A stretch of 64,000 nt of DNA from Persicaria tinctoria (lineage: Eukaryota; Streptophyta; Magnoliopsida; Caryophyllales; Polygonaceae). Each line of letters starts with the position of its first letter. The first letter of the stretch is position 1. Of the stretch, positions 10,586 to 21,362 are shown one piece after another. The DNA is taken from the NCBI GenBank assembly GCA_037127255.1, contig JBANSL010000017.1, positions 46,075,745-46,139,744 on the forward strand. The letters run 5' to 3'. A program made the position numbers and the translations under genes. Under the pieces are notes generated by a model, which was not told where the DNA came from, did no database searches, and saw nothing but the letters and a program-made list of their open reading frames with translations.

Positions 10586-12768
10586 TGTTGTTTACAGGAG
10601 GATGGTCAAGTATGAAATAAATATGAAATAAAGTTCAGACTGACTTCCCTGTCTCAGCAAATAAATACAAGACTTCCTCCCGTTGTAGTAAGAGAATAGT
10701 CAGGATCGAATCCACGAGGAAGCACGTCAGCAGTTCTCAGGTAGCTGTAAATTCTCACAGACAGAGCAGCAGAAAAGACAGAAACACATAAACAACGAAA
10801 GAAACAGAAATAAAAGCAGAAGCAAAGAACAAAGCAAAACAGGAAAGACAAAGCAAAGCAGAAACTAAAAGCAAAGCAAAGGTCTCATCGATCTCGACAA
10901 ACAGCTACTCGAGATCGACCACAGCAGTCGACGACAGAAAATCGAAAATCACAGCAGACAGGCAAACCCGGCAAGGGCAACTCGATCTCGACCAAGTCAA
11001 CTCGAGATCGACAAGGGCAAGTCAAGACAGAAACTTCAGAAATCGACAACAGAACAGAACTCAACTCGACCTAGACGAAGCGTACTCGAGATCGAGTACA
11101 ACCAACTCGAGATCGACAAGATCTCCTCTGTATCGACAAGAATTGACAGAAAATATAAATTGCAAATTCGAAACTAAAACTCAGATTTTTGACATAAATA
11201 AATCAATATAATAAAAGACTTCCAAAACCAGGGTATCAACACCACAACGATAACCATGCAAAGTAACACACAAAGGCATAAAAGATCATGCTTTCCATCA
11301 AATAACTTTCATCATTAACAAATAGGCATATAGAGGCTTTCGCATAAATCCTAATTGTTACTAACCCTTTTTCACATAATTAATCCAAGTTGCATTAAGA
11401 TCACTTTCGCTTCAATAACACAAACAAGGATCACCTTCAACTCTCGCAAAAGAATCATGCTCATAGGGATAGAAGATGAATCGCACAAAAAAATCTGACC
11501 TTTATCGCATCGCCTCACATGGCCACCGTCGGGCTCGCCCCAGCCCCAGAACTGGGTGGACTACTCACGCCTCATCGCAATCGCAGACATTGATTGATGA
11601 AAAGAACTAAATTGCATTAAAACTAAATTCAAAAGCCTTTACAATCCTGGCAATCAACTTTCGCAGAAAGCCAAAACCCTAAAAACCTTAGAACTCCTAA
11701 ACTTCTCTGTGGAACTACTTGTCTTTCTCTGAAAATTTTCTATCCCTGAAACTGAGCCCCTAGGGCCTTATTTATAGCCTTCTAATCCTTGCTATTCAAG
11801 GATAGAATCTTCTATCTATATCTAAAATTATATCTAATTTGCTAAAAGATAAATAAATGCCATAAAGAAATAAATCAACAAGGAAAAGATCAATCTAAAT
11901 AGGGTAGGTCTTCATGTCTTGATAGATTGCGTCTTCCATAGATAGAACTTGATGGATTTGGATAGAATCTTCCTCCTTTGGCCCCAAGGAATCCCAAGTC
12001 TACTCGGACAGGTCTTCGTCGACGCGTTTCTGGACACTGGCCTACTCAACCTCGACCACGGCTCGTCGACCTCGACAAGACTTGTTCGTCGACTGGACCT
12101 CCCGGCTAGCTCTGCTCGACAGGCTCGGACTTGGGCTCCTAGTGCTCATCGATCTCGACTGGGTGGCTTGTCGATCTCGACAAGGGTCTTCCCTTCCGCT
12201 TCCGCGAGTTGGCTTCTTCGTCGACTTCGTGCATCCCGCTGGCAGCGAGATTTTCCGCGGCAGCGAGAGGTCCGCTGCAGCGAGTGGAATCGCTGGCAGC
12301 GAGTGTCGTCAGGTCATCCTCGTCCTCGGCTTGTCGACTCCTGGTGTGGCGCTGGGCTTCGTCGAACTCGACTAGGGCTTGTCGAGATCGAGTAGACTCC
12401 GGAAGTCGGGTTGGTCTGGCTTTCTCGATCAGGCTCTGTCGACCAAGGCTGCTCGGACATGCTCGTCTAGGTCGAGTAAGAGCTACTCGAGATCGAGTAG
12501 CCTGGGTTCTCGGCTCGATTCGACTGGTTCCGCTGCTTCTTTGACCTTGGACTTCTGTAGTGGTTTTCCGAGCTTTTTTGACCTTCTGTAGAATTGCTGT
12601 AAAATGCCTCGATTTCTACGAATTAAACAGAAACTGGTGTAGATTCCATAATTTGGCAAATAAACATAAACTACATAGGTTCTGTACTATCTAAGCCCAA
12701 ATGAATGCAATGTATGCAGAAATCGATATAAAAGTTACTGTAAAGCATGGCAGATTCAGCTCACAACA
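10586..12768 (-). repeat. LTR1 of array B (outer left, 3' end of the array)
   Basis: It ends in the short inverted repeats TGTTG...CAACA. This is the most divergent of the four LTRs; for example it has CTCATCG where the others have CTCGTCG (about 10888), and CTTTTTTGACC for CTTTTCTGACC (about 12577). It contains a dozen or so TCGANNTCGA motifs, clustered at about 10885-11130 and 12050-12500. Confidence 0.9.
11769..11777 (-). promoter_or_regulatory. TATA box in LTR1
   Basis: The - strand reads GGCTATAAATAAGGC, a good plant TATA box. Transcription would start about 25-35 bp further down the - strand. Confidence 0.6.
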
Positions 12769-12780
12769 AACACCCCATAC
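12769..12780 (-). other. Polypurine tract, unit 1
   Basis: The - strand reads GTATGGGGTGTT directly beside the LTR terminus CAACA. Confidence 0.6.
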
Positions 12781-13948
12781 TTAAGCTTGCTTGTCCTCAA
12801 GCAATACTTTTATTTGTCATTCAGGGGAAGAAATCAAAACTCTCAACATCTTAGATTCATTCTTATACAACCCTGCAATCAATTACCATCCTCGAAAAGG
12901 TACTAGTGTCACAGATTCATGCATGTGCAAATATGTAAAAGCAACATCTACTCATAAAAAGGAGGGTTATGCAAAACATAATTCATTCGTGACAAAGCAT
13001 TGATAATCAAGAAGACTTTAATTTAAGCTCATGAAGGAGTAGATTGGTAAAAGGCAAAAGGTAGGCAATTTTTGGCAATGTGGTGCTAATGATCCGGGGA
13101 AATGGAGTACTTTCCAAACTGAATTTCCACATTCCTTCTCCATTTGATTCATCACCTTTCATAATGCTTTTCTCAATAATAATGCTTTTACCTCTCTAAC
13201 CTCAGCACTGCCTTCTCGCGAGTCGCAAACATGGGTGTCATGAATGGCCCCGGGTACTTAGTGCTTTGGACTCCTCACAATGTATCCCATCTCTCCAAAC
13301 TATTATCTTAGAGAGCAGGGTCAATCTACCTTTATCTCCTGAGGTGATTGGATTTTCTTTCACTCATTAAATTTTCCATATATTTCAAATATTTTCCTTC
13401 CAAACTCCAAATATGATAATAATCACAACACAAACACCATATGATATTCTCCGTAATGTAACATTATTCTCAACATAATCCCCGGATAAGGTAAAGAATG
13501 GTAATATTTTAGATCATGTGGAGCAATAATTGAAATAAGGCGTAATATGGCTTTTGTGATGCATAAGCATAGGTAAGGCTTGGATTAACAATGAGCATTT
13601 ATATGGAAATATAAAGTCCTCCATCATCTTATCATGCAACATGTCAAAAGCAATTTCAAATTTTACCTCCTTTCATGGTTTTCAAGAAATAATGCACTTC
13701 ATTGTGACTTCCCTTTACTAGGCAATTTCATGCTATATCTCTAATGAATCTAATTTTGCATCGTCGAGTTCAATATAAGCTTCCATGACATTAATTCAAA
13801 TTTTCAATGGGGGTCATTTTTCTCAAAATTTTGGAAAACATGCATATAAGCACATAAATAGATAATGCATTCCAAAATAGCCATGTAGCAATTCTAAGAA
13901 ATAATGCACAAGTAATGTCAAATAAATCAAATATGCATAAAGTAAGCC

Positions 13949-13991
13949 CTTCTCCCACCCCATACTTAAACATTACAGTGTCCTCACTGTA
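13949..13991 (-). other. Internal purine-tract-like motif with hairpin, unit 1
   Basis: On the - strand a perfect inverted repeat TACAGTG-AGGA-CACTGTA (13974-13991) is followed by TTTAAGTATGGGGTGGGAGA. The final part repeats the purine-tract sequence at the LTR edge (AAGTATGGGGTG), so the element has two such copies about 1.2 kb apart. Equivalents occur at 21050-21092, 28151-28193 and in element A near 4029-4065. Confidence 0.6.
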
Positions 13992-14261
13992 TAAAAACAA
14001 GGTAAGGGTAGAGAAAGAAACTCACAAGACAGATGTGCAGATTTCTCTAAATATCGAATGGAGCACCTCCTAGGCCGAGTAAGAATGTAGCTTGGTTCTA
14101 TCCATTGTCCTGCAAAGTAGAAGACATATACCCATAATAGAAACAATAAAAACCAAAGAAATGTTCAAATCCAAAAACAAAATCAAAGTCTCAAAATGTC
14201 CTAAAAAGTCTATGTACATGCTCTAGATTTTATAGTCGCTAGGCCGACTTTCCATTTATGC

Positions 14262-16064
14262 TCAAGGTGGCATCTGCAGGGCCCATGTAGCTTGGGCCTC
14301 AAATAATACTCCATTCTTGTCCCTCAACTGTAATCCTCCAGAATGGATCTTGTTCACCATGAAAGGTCCCATCCGCTTCTTGTTGAATTTGTTAGGGAAC
14401 CAATGATCCTTTGATTTGGAGACATAGAGTTTGTCTCCAACATTATACTCCTTAGGCTCATCATTGGAAATCCTGCACAATCGCACATACCAAGGCAGAC
14501 CTCTCCCATGTATAGATAAATCATTAATGGAAATAGGAGAAGAAAGATCCATACCTTGACTTACCTTCGCAAAGACGGAATCGGGGACTACTGTATTTGG
14601 TCGATCTCGACTAGGGCTAGTCGATCTCGACGAGTCTGTAGTTTCTGGTGGTGTCCTGCTCGCAGATGCAGAAGTCGACGAAGGACAGGTCTTGTCGACC
14701 TCGAGTAGCCTACTCGACATCGAGTAGGGCTTCGCTCCCGGTGGCTCCAGCGTCGAGGAAGCAGGGTCTGGTGGCGCCGGGTGGTGGTCGACCTCGACAA
14801 GGCTTGTCGAGATCGACGAGGCTGGTCCGTCTGGTGGTCTCAGCGTCGAGGAAGCTAGTGCCGTCGAGTGGTGGTCGACCTCGACAAGTCTAGTCGAGAT
14901 CGACGAGCCTGGTTTGTCTGGTTCGCTGCTCGACGATGCTGGTGCTGGTGGAGTCTCCTTGGTCTGGTCCAGATCGACTAGGGTTCTACTCGATGTCGAG
15001 GAGCCTTGGTCGATCTTGACCCCATACTTAGTCCCTGTCAAGGCATCCGAAAAATAATTAATCCACAACGACTTACCTTGGTCCGTGTCGATTGGATTCT
15101 CTGTGTTCTCCTTCAGGATTGCCATGATCTCCTCCACCTGGGCCTCCATGTCCCTCTTTTCCAGCTCCTCGGGGGTCATATTTCTGACCTTGGGTTCCCC
15201 GCAGGTGATGTAGCCAACTGAGATAGATTTGACCTCTTCCATTGGACCTGTATGCCTTTCAGTTTTATTAAAGGAATACTCAATTACCTCATCGCTGATG
15301 TTGAAGGTGAGCACTCCTTTCCTTACGCTTATGTTGGCATCCACCGTCGCCAAGAATGGTCTTCCTAGAATAATTGGACAAGCAGGATCTTCTTGCATAT
15401 CAACAACTAAGAAATCAGCAGGGACAAAGAATTTACCTACTTGTACCGGGACGTTGTCCACCATGCCTGTTGGAATGACCACCGTGTTGTTGGCCATGTA
15501 TAGTCTAGCATCCACAGGCTCCAGGGCACCTATCTTAATCTTGGACCAAATTGTTAAAGGCATTATACTCACACTAGCTCCAAGATCACATAAGGCATTA
15601 ATTTTGTATGGACCAAATCCAATAGTTATAGCAAACTTACCTGGATCCGGCCTCTTCTCCAATATGTCCAGATGGCTGCACTCCTCTGTGATTTCAGCCA
15701 TCGATCGCTTTTTGCTCAGAATCTCCTTCAGGAACTTGACACAAGATGGCATTTCATTGAGAGCTTCTGTGAAGGGGATAGTGACGTTGAGTTTCTGAAG
15801 CATCTTAATGAAGCGCTGAAATTTCTTTTCTGCCGGGTCCTTTAGAGATTTTGTGGGGAAAGGCAGCTTCTTTTTCTGATTCGGAGCCAGAACAGACGTC
15901 GGAGGTGTTGCAGGCTGCTCTATGTCGACCAGGGGCTCCTCGACATCGACTAGGGTCTTGTCGACATCGACCAGGTTGGGCGTAGTCGAGTTGCTGTGTG
16001 GTGCAGACGAAGATTTTTGCAGATTCTCCTCGAGATCGACGAGGCCTTCGTCGAGATCGACCAC
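14262..16064 (-). CDS. Protease and integrase-tail product of element B, unit 1
   Basis: This 600-residue frame begins with acidic repeats of the type LVDLD and LVDVE (residues 1-50). An Athila-type aspartic protease follows: active site CDLGASVSIMP around D160, and ILGRPFLA at 232-239. Residues about 354-460 are four repeats of roughly 30 residues of the form SSISTRLVEVDHH, rich in Ser and Pro, in the place where reverse transcriptase, RNase H and integrase core normally lie. The end (about 524-600) resembles the tail after integrase. The frame is the same as that of gag and is reached through one UAG at 16086-16088, with seven codons between the stop and the first Met, so readthrough is a possible mode of expression (inference). 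Confidence 0.75.
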   Translation of the reverse strand: MVDLDEGLVDLEENLQKSSSAPHSNSTTPNLVDVDKTLVDVEEPLVDIEQPATPPTSVLAPNQKKKLPFPTKSLKDPAEKKFQRFIKMLQKLNVTIPFTEALNEMPSCVKFLKEILSKKRSMAEITEECSHLDILEKRPDPGKFAITIGFGPYKINALCDLGASVSIMPLTIWSKIKIGALEPVDARLYMANNTVVIPTGMVDNVPVQVGKFFVPADFLVVDMQEDPACPIILGRPFLATVDANISVRKGVLTFNISDEVIEYSFNKTERHTGPMEEVKSISVGYITCGEPKVRNMTPEELEKRDMEAQVEEIMAILKENTENPIDTDQGKSLWINYFSDALTGTKYGVKIDQGSSTSSRTLVDLDQTKETPPAPASSSSEPDKPGSSISTRLVEVDHHSTALASSTLRPPDGPASSISTSLVEVDHHPAPPDPASSTLEPPGAKPYSMSSRLLEVDKTCPSSTSASASRTPPETTDSSRSTSPSRDRPNTVVPDSVFAKVSQGMDLSSPISINDLSIHGRGLPWYVRLCRISNDEPKEYNVGDKLYVSKSKDHWFPNKFNKKRMGPFMVNKIHSGGLQLRDKNGVLFEAQATWALQMPP

Positions 16065-16085
16065 AGGTTTGTCGAGGTCGACTTG

Positions 16086-17603
16086 CTATTCCTCGTCGTT
16101 CTGCTGCTTTCCGACCTCTGGCTCTTGCAGTTGATGGCCGCTTCTGAGTTTTATAGCAGCGATGTGTCCAGTCTTTCCCTTAGGATTTGGTTCTGAAGAT
16201 CCTGGAAGTGACCCTGACTGTCTGGGGATTCCTGCTGCTAGCTGACCAATCTGTGTATCAACTGATTTCCGCCAGATATCAATTTCCCCAAGCCTAGAGT
16301 TGACACCTTGCATCTGAGTATAGACGGGGTTGAAAGATTGCCTGGTTTCTGAGTAGTTTCTCCGTATTTCCTCCAGGACTGTCTGTATATCATCCTTTTT
16401 CTGGTCTCTTTCCGGATGTCCTGGAGCTCTATAGGGCGGGGGGTTCCTAGGGACACCTTGGTTCCATTGTGGTTGCTGAAACCTTTGGTCCCCTATGTAG
16501 CGATTGGGACCCCCTGCGTAAGCTACCTCCTCGTGGTGTTCTGCCATCCTGACTTGCTCTGTGTGTGGGCACTCAGGAGTGGTGTGCCGCTTCGATCCGC
16601 ATTCAATGCAAGGCTGGTTGACAGAAAGATACTTTACTTGCTTTATGAGCTTCTTGTTCTGATCTCTGTAGTACTGCTCCCTTACATCCGGATCAATTTC
16701 CTTAGGAGGCTCATAGAGGGGCATGGAAGGTGCTGGCTTGGCGTATGGGTTCTCTTCATAGGTTGCAGTAGACCCATACTTGTTGTCGTAGTTAGTGAGC
16801 TTCTCTAGCACACCCCATGCGTCACTTGGCAGCATTGTCAGATACTCATAGCGAGTATAATGGTTGATTCTGTCCTTAGTGACTTGATCAAGAGAATTGA
16901 AGAAGATCTCCTGAATGACGTAGGGTGGCTGTCCATGAGTAGGGCAAGATCGCAGAAGTTCCTTGTAGCGCTCCCATGCCTTTGCCAACGGTTCCCCTTG
17001 CTTCTGTTTGAAGGCGGTGATTCTCTGGCGGAGATGTGCTGTTTTCGCAGGTGGGAAGAATTTGTTCAGAAACTCTTGCTCTACTTGGGCCCAGGTTGTG
17101 AGTGATCTTGCTTTCAGCCCTTCCAGCCATTTCAGTACAGGCCCAGCGAGAGACCAGCGAAAAGATTTCATCTTGACATATTCCAGGGTTATACCTACAG
17201 CAATAGTACGGCACATGTCAGAAAAGTTTGTAATATGTTCAAGAGGACACTCATTAAATCTACCATAAAAGGCATTATTTTTAAGCTCTATAAGAAATTG
17301 AGTGCGAATTTCAAAAGAGTTTTCAGGGATTAGAATCGCCGATTCAGGCACGACGAGGGTTGGGTGCATGTAGTCCTCTGCCGTGGTTGGATATTGGGCA
17401 AGCTCAGCCTGTGCTTGTTCCCTTGCTGCTTTCTCAGCGGTGATAGCAGCATCCTTAGCGGCTAATTCCCTGGTAAGACTAGCAATCAGCTGTTCTTGTG
17501 TTTCAGCGGCCGCCATGATCCTTTTGAGTTTAGAGTGGATGTGTAAGTAACGCTCTGGTTCGTCTAAGCTGTCAAACTCGGGTGGTAGACCAGAACGGCG
17601 CAT
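16086..17603 (-). CDS. gag: Gag protein of element B, unit 1
   Basis: A 505-residue capsid-type protein. Residues 40-72 look like a coiled coil (EQLIASLTRELAAKDAAI and on). The plant retrotransposon gag domain spans about 100-275, with FYGRFNECPLEHITNFSDMC and FLNKFFPPAKT. A CCHC zinc knuckle lies at C332, C335, H340 and C345, spaced C-X2-C-X4-H-X4-C. The ATG is the first in frame about 60 nt below the primer-binding site, which supports the start. Expected role: assembly of virus-like particles and RNA packaging. The frame ends at UAG (16086-16088) and reopens without shift into the protease product. Confidence 0.85.
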   Translation of the reverse strand: MRRSGLPPEFDSLDEPERYLHIHSKLKRIMAAAETQEQLIASLTRELAAKDAAITAEKAAREQAQAELAQYPTTAEDYMHPTLVVPESAILIPENSFEIRTQFLIELKNNAFYGRFNECPLEHITNFSDMCRTIAVGITLEYVKMKSFRWSLAGPVLKWLEGLKARSLTTWAQVEQEFLNKFFPPAKTAHLRQRITAFKQKQGEPLAKAWERYKELLRSCPTHGQPPYVIQEIFFNSLDQVTKDRINHYTRYEYLTMLPSDAWGVLEKLTNYDNKYGSTATYEENPYAKPAPSMPLYEPPKEIDPDVREQYYRDQNKKLIKQVKYLSVNQPCIECGSKRHTTPECPHTEQVRMAEHHEEVAYAGGPNRYIGDQRFQQPQWNQGVPRNPPPYRAPGHPERDQKKDDIQTVLEEIRRNYSETRQSFNPVYTQMQGVNSRLGEIDIWRKSVDTQIGQLAAGIPRQSGSLPGSSEPNPKGKTGHIAAIKLRSGHQLQEPEVGKQQNDEE

Positions 17604-17665
17604 ACACCTTAAAAGTAGCTCAAAGTAGACGTGAGATTTAACTACCTAAGGCGCGAATGATTGCT

Positions 17666-17683
17666 TCCCCGGCAACGGCGCCA
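17666..17683 (-). other. Primer-binding site, unit 1 (tRNA-Asp)
   Basis: The + strand reads TCCCCGGCAACGGCGCCA, matching the 3' end of plant tRNA-Asp including CCA. As far as I recall, Athila-group elements use this tRNA. Three bases separate it from LTR2. Confidence 0.8.
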
Positions 17684-17686
17684 ATT

Positions 17687-19869
17687 TGTTGTTTACAGGA
17701 GGATGGTCAAGTATGAAATAAATATGAAATAAAGTTCAGACTGACTTCCCTGTCTCAGCAAATAAATACAAGACTTCCTCCCGTTGTAGTAAGAGAATAG
17801 TCAGGATCGAATCCACGAGGAAGCACGTCAGCAGTTCTCAGGTAGCTGTAAATTCTCACAGACAGAGCAGCAGAAAAGATAGAAACACATAAACAACGAA
17901 AGAAACAGAAATAAAAGCAGAAGCAAAGAACAAAGCAAAACAGGAAAGACAAAGCAAAGCAGAAACTAAAAGCAAAGCAAAGGTCTCGTCGATCTCGACA
18001 AACAGCTACTCGAGATCGACCACAGCAGTCGACGACAGAAAATCGGAAATCACAGCAGACAGGCAAACCCGGCAAGGGCAACTCGATCTCGACCAAGTCA
18101 ACTCGAGATCGACAAGGGCAAGTCAAGACAGAAACTTCAGAAATCGACAACAGAACAGAACTCAACTCGACCTAGACGAAGCGTACTCGAGATCGAGTAC
18201 AACCAACTCGAGATCGACAAGATCTCCTCTGTATCGACAAGAATTGACAGAAAATATAAATTGCAAATTCGAAACTAAAACTCAGATTTTTGACATAAAT
18301 AAATCAATATAATAAAAGACTTCCAAGACCAGGGTATCAACACCACAACGATAACCATGCAAAGTAACACACAAAGGCATAAAAGATCATGCTTTCCATC
18401 AAATAACTTTCGTCATTAACAAATAGGCATATAGAGGCTTTCGCATAAATCCTAATTGTTACTAACCCTTTTTCACATAATTAATCCAAGTTGCATTAAG
18501 ATCACTTTCGCTTCAATAACACAAACAAGGATCACCTTCAACTCTCGCAAAAGAATCATGCTCATAGGGATAGAAGATGAATCGCACAAAAAAATCTGAC
18601 CTTTATCGCATCGCCTCACATGGCCACCGTCGGGCTCACCCCAGCCCCAGAAGTGGGTGGACTACTCATGCCTCATCGCAATCGCAGACATTGATTGATG
18701 AAAAGAACTAAATTGCATTAAAACTAAATTCAAAAGCCTTTACAATCCTGGCAATCAACTTTCGCAGAAAGCCAAAACCCTAAAAACCTTAGAACTCCTA
18801 AACTTCTCTGTGGAACTACTTGTCTTTCTCTGAAAATTTTCTATCCCTGAAACTGAGCCCCTAGGGCCTTATTTATAGCCTTCTAATCCTTGCTATTCAA
18901 GGATAGAATCTTCTATCTATATCTAAAATTATATCTAATTTGCTAAAAGATAAATAAATGCCATAAAGAAATAAATCAACAAGGAAAAGATCAATCTAAA
19001 TAGGGTAGGTCTTCATGTCTTGATAGATTGCGTCTTTCATAGATAGAACTTGATGGATTTGGATAGAATCTTCCTCCTTTGGCCCCAAGGAATCCCAAGT
19101 CTACTCGGACAGGTCTTCGTCGACGCGTTTCTGGACACTGGCCTACTCGACCTCGACCACGGCTCGTCGACCTCGACAAGACTTGTTCGTCGACTGGACC
19201 TCCCGGCTAGCTCTGCTCGACAGGCTCGGACTTGGGCTCCTAGTGCTCGTCGATCTCGACTGGGTGGCTTGTCGATCTCGACAAGGGTCTTCCCTTCCGC
19301 TTCCGCGAGTTGGCTTCTTCGTCGGCTTCGTGCATCCCGCTGGCAGCGAGATTTTCCGCGGCAGCAAGAGGTCCGCTGCAGCGAGTGGAATCGCTGGCAG
19401 CGAGTGTCGTCAGGTCATCCTCGTCCTCGGCTTGTCGACTCCTGGTGTGGCGCTGGGCTTCGTCGATCTCGACTAGGGCTTGTCGAGATCGAGTAAACTC
19501 CGGAAGTCGGGTTGGTCTAGCTTTCTCGATCAGGCTCTGTCGACCAAGGCTGCTCGGACATGCTCGTCTAGGTCGAGTAAGAGCTACTCGAGATCGAGTA
19601 GCCTGGGTTCTCGGCTCGATTCGACTGGTTCCGCTGCTTCTTTGACCTTGGACTTCTGTAGTGGTTTTCCGAGCTTTTCTGACCTTCTGTAGAATTGCTG
19701 TAAAATGCCTCGATTTCTACGAATTAAACAGAAACTGGTGTAGATTCCATAATTTGGCAAATAAACATAAACTACATAGGTTCTGTACTATCTAAGCCCA
19801 AATGAATGCAATGTATGCAGAAATCGATATAAAAGTTACTGTAAAGCATGGCAGATTCAGCTCACAACA
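17687..19869 (-). repeat. LTR2 of array B (shared by units 1 and 2)
   Basis: It serves as 5' LTR of unit 1 and 3' LTR of unit 2. It is of the LTR3/LTR4 type at every difference from LTR1 that I noted. A private change is GGCAGCAAGAGG near 19362. The TATA box is at 18870-18878 on the - strand. Confidence 0.9.
18870..18878 (-). promoter_or_regulatory. TATA box in LTR2
   Basis: Identical to the LTR1 box; it would drive transcription of unit 1. Confidence 0.6.
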
Positions 19870-21362
19870 AACACCCCATACTTAAGCTTGCTTGTCCTCA
19901 AGCAATACTTTTATTTGTCATTCAGGGGAAGAAATCAAAACTCTCAACATCTTAGATTCATTCTTATACAACCCTGCAATCAATTACCATCCTCGAAAAG
20001 GTACTAGTGTCACAGATTCATGCATGTGCAAATATGTAAAAGCAACATCTACTCATAAAAAGGAGGGTTATGCAAAACATAATTCATTCGTGACAAAGCA
20101 TTGATAATCAAGAAGACTTTAATTTAAGCTCATGAAGGAGTAGATTGGTAAAAGGCAAAAGGTGGGCAATTTTTGGCAATGTGGTGCTAATGATCCGGGG
20201 AAATGGAGTACTTTCCAAACTGAATTTCCACATTCCTTCTCCATTTGATTCATCACCTTTCATAATGCTTTTCTCAATAATAATGCTTTTACCTCTCTAA
20301 CCTCAGCACTGCCTTCTCGCGAGTCGCAAACATGGGTGTCATGAATGGCCCCGGGTACTTAGTGCTTTGGACTCCTCACAATGTATCCCATCTCTCCAAA
20401 CTATTATCTTAGAGAGCAGGGTCAATCTACCTTTATCTCCTGAGGTGATTGGATTTTCTTTCACTCATTAAATTTTCCATATATTTCAAATATTTTCCTT
20501 CCAAACTCCAAATATGATAATAATCACAACACAAACACCATATGATATTCTCCGTAATGTAACATTATTCTCAACATAATCCCCGGATAAGGTAAAGAAT
20601 GGTAATATTTTAGATCATGTGGAGCAATAATTGAAATAAGGCGTAATATGGCTTTTGTGATGCATAAGCATAGGTAAGGCTTGGATTAACAATGAGCATT
20701 TATATGGAAATATAAAGTCCTCCATCATCTTATCATGCAACATGTCAAAAGCAATTTCAAATTTTACCTCCTTTCATGGTTTTCAAGAAATAATGCACTT
20801 CATTGTGACTTCCCTTTACTAGGCAATTTCATGCTATATCTCTAATGAATCTAATTTTGCATCGTCGAGTTCAATATAAGCTTCCATGACATTAATTCAA
20901 ATTTTCAATGGGGGTCATTTTTCTCAAAATTTTGGAAAACATGCATATAAGCACATAAATAGATAATGCATTCCAAAATAGCCATGTAGCAATTCTAAGA
21001 AATAATGCACAAGTAATGTCAAATAAATCAAATATGCATAAAGTAAGCCCTTCTCCCACCCCATACTTAAACATTACAGTGTCCTCACTGTACAAAAACA
21101 AGGTAAGGGTAGAGAAAGAAACTCACAAGACAGATGTGCAGATTTCTCTAAATATCGAATGGAGCACCTCCTAGGCCGAGTAAGAATGTAGCTTGGTTCT
21201 ATCCATTGTCCTGCAAAGTAGAAGACATATACCCATAATAGAAACAATAAAAACCAAAGAAATGTTCAAATCCAAAAACAAAATCAAAGTCTCAAAATGT
21301 CCTAAAAAGTCTATGTACATGCTCTAGATTTTATAGTCGCTAGGCCGACTTTCCATTTATGC
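19870..21362 (-). other. Polypurine tract and 3' non-coding region of unit 2
   Basis: Same layout as unit 1: purine tract at 19870-19881 and hairpin plus second purine motif at 21050-21092. One base just outside the hairpin arm differs (CTGTACAAA for CTGTATAAA). Confidence 0.6.

Larger units (their letters stand above)
12769..14261 (-). other. 3' non-coding region of unit 1
   Basis: About 1.5 kb between the last codon and the 3' LTR, with no open frame that I can support. Athila-type elements commonly have a long region here. It holds the purine tract at its left edge and a second, similar motif at 13949-13991. Confidence 0.6.

Noticed and set aside
10880..12500. CRISPR-like array from regularly repeated TCGA motifs
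   Set aside because: The motifs are short, variable and irregularly spaced, and the DNA is plant nuclear; there are no spacers or cas genes.
11949..12595. Overlapping + strand open frames in the LTRs of array B (repeated at each LTR)
   Set aside because: They are antisense to the element, lie in LTR sequence and arise from TCGA-rich composition.
15229..15798. + strand open frame of 189 codons opposite the protease region, repeated three times
   Set aside because: It is the antisense shadow of the protease coding sequence, with no protein-like features.
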